NCBI GenBank assembly: GCA_024803745.1
Contig: JANJXV010000048.1
Span: 607,501-671,500 of the forward strand
Length of the DNA stretch: 64,000 nt
DNA from: Megascapheus bottae
Lineage: Eukaryota > Chordata > Mammalia > Rodentia > Geomyidae
Direction: 5' to 3'
Below the pieces are notes generated by a model. It was not told the origin of the DNA. It did no database searches and worked only from the letters and a program-made list of their open reading frames with translations. Position numbers and translations under genes: made by a program. Shown here in pieces: positions 63,360 through 64,000 of the stretch. Position 1 is the first letter of the stretch, and each line of letters begins with the position of its first letter.

Positions 63360-64000
63360 TAACCTTAACCCAACGCTAAACCTAACCCTAATCCTAAATC
63401 TAACCCTTACCCTTTCCCTAACCCTAGTCCTAAACCTTACCCTAACCCCAACGCTAACCCTTAACCTAACCCTAACCATAATCCTAACCCTAACCCTTAC
63501 CCTTACCCTAACCCTAACCCTAACCCTAACCTAACTCTAACCCTAACCTTAACCCTAACGCTTATCCTTACCCTAATCCTAACCCTAAACCTAACCTTAA
63601 CCCTAAACCTAATCCTTGCCCTTACCCTAACCCTAACTCTAAACCTAACCCTAACCCTTACCCTAACACTAACCCTAACCCTAACCTAACACTTACCGTT
63701 ACCCTAACCCTAACCCTAACCCTTACCCTTACCCTAACCCTAACCCTAACCCTTACTCTTACCCTTACCCTAACACTAACCCTAACCCTAACCGTAAACC
63801 TAACCCTAACCCTACCCCTAACCCTTACCCGTTCCCTAACCCTAACCCTAAACCTAACCCTTACCCTTACCCTAACCCTAAACTTAACCCTAAACCTAAC
63901 CCTAACCCTAACCCTTACTCTTACCCTAACCCTAACCGTAACCTTAACCCAATCCTAAACCTAACCCTAACCCTTACCCTCACACTAACCCAAACCCTAA
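63360..64000 (+). repeat. Repeat K, copy 2 (partner 44740-45420)
   Basis: Shares ordered variant words with 44.74-45.42 kb (CCTAACCCCAAC, CCATAATCC, AATCCTAACCCTAAACC, CCTTGCCCTTACC), ending in CCCTTACCCTCACACTAACC against CCCTTACCCTACACTAACC. It runs to the window edge, so its right end is not seen. Confidence 0.66.

Larger units (their letters stand above)
1..64000 (+). repeat. Degenerate telomere-type (CCCTAA)n array filling the window
   Basis: Every line of sequence is in-register or slightly shifted CCCTAA with about one substitution per few hexamers. Variants seen include CCCTTA (commonest), ACCTAA, CACTAA, CCATAA, TCCTAA, CTCTAA, CCTTAA, CCGTAA, CGCTAA, GCCTAA, CCCTGA, CCCTCA and CCCCAA. 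G is rare on + and nearly always isolated. The longest perfect runs I found are about 7 units (for example 870-911 and near 1774-1815). TTAGGG is the vertebrate-type telomere repeat; such arrays away from chromosome ends are called interstitial telomeric sequences. Orientation never flips. No unique DNA interrupts it, so the true array is longer than the window. An active terminus is unlikely because long homogeneous tracts are absent. Confidence 0.97.

Noticed and set aside
1..64000. Plant-type CCCTAAA telomere repeat
   Set aside because: Most CCCTAAACC words are CCCTAA followed by the variant ACCTAA, so the six-base register is kept. True heptamers (CCCTAAACCC) exist but are occasional.
1..64000. 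Nematode TTAGGC or other non-TTAGGG telomere type
   Set aside because: GCCTAA units appear only as scattered single variants; CCCTAA is the consensus everywhere.
1..64000. Sequencing or base-calling noise in a pure telomere as the source of all variants
   Set aside because: The same variants recur in the same order in copies kilobases apart (D1/D2, 2.9-kb units), which random read errors would not produce. Individual differences, such as the 1-bp loss near 60,240, could still be errors.
1..64000. An active chromosome end within the window
   Set aside because: No long homogeneous CCCTAA tract is present at either edge; the first and last kilobases are as degenerate as the middle.
1..64000. 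Inverted (fold-back or head-to-head fusion) arrangement of telomere repeats
   Set aside because: No TTAGGG tract was seen on the + strand; polarity is constant.

Overview
The whole 64 kb is one degenerate telomere-type repeat array. The + strand is built from the hexamer CCCTAA (TTAGGG on the - strand) and single-base variants of it, mainly CCCTTA, ACCTAA, CACTAA, TCCTAA, CCATAA and CCTTAA. I see no protein-coding gene, RNA gene, transposon, CRISPR array or unique-sequence island. The many long open frames encode only dipeptide repeats (LT, NP/YP, VR, LG), as this hexamer read in phase must, and I do not annotate them as genes. The C-rich strand stays on + throughout; I found no inversion.

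Organism: a eukaryote whose telomere repeat is, or descends from, TTAGGG. This fits vertebrates, but TTAGGG also occurs in many invertebrates, fungi and some protists, so the sequence cannot say which. The array is heavily mutated, perfect CCCTAA runs seem to stop at about 7 units, and large blocks are duplicated. That fits a long interstitial, subtelomeric or pericentromeric telomere-like satellite better than an active chromosome end.

Layout: (1) 1-7.5 kb, a diverged left domain with old copies about 1.1 and 2.9-3.0 kb apart and small tandem duplications. (2) 7.5-35.7 kb, a macro-repeat of roughly 11-12 kb: block D (7.5-16.8), block P (15.8-18.7), a second D (18.74-26.06), a 1,659-bp tandem pair (25.1-28.4), a second P (27.7-30.6), then a reshuffled third D (30.6-35.7). 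(3) 35.7-44.0 kb, a nested family (blocks F and E) with offsets near 2,038, 2,699 and 3,590 bp. (4) 44.0-49.98 kb, diverged modules, including a pair about 0.9-1.0 kb apart (H). (5) 49.98-61.61 kb, a clean higher-order array of four 2.9-kb units (2,909, 2,909, 2,909 and about 2,902 bp). (6) 61.6-64.0 kb, a diverged flank whose last 640 bp resembles 44.74-45.42 kb.

Interpretation: the variant hexamers act as a barcode. Their order is conserved between copies kilobases apart, so most variants predate the duplications. The array appears to grow by repeated duplication of 0.04-12 kb segments rather than by addition of hexamers. Block edges were placed by eye from shared rare words and are usually good to some tens of bases. 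Both ends of the window lie inside the array.
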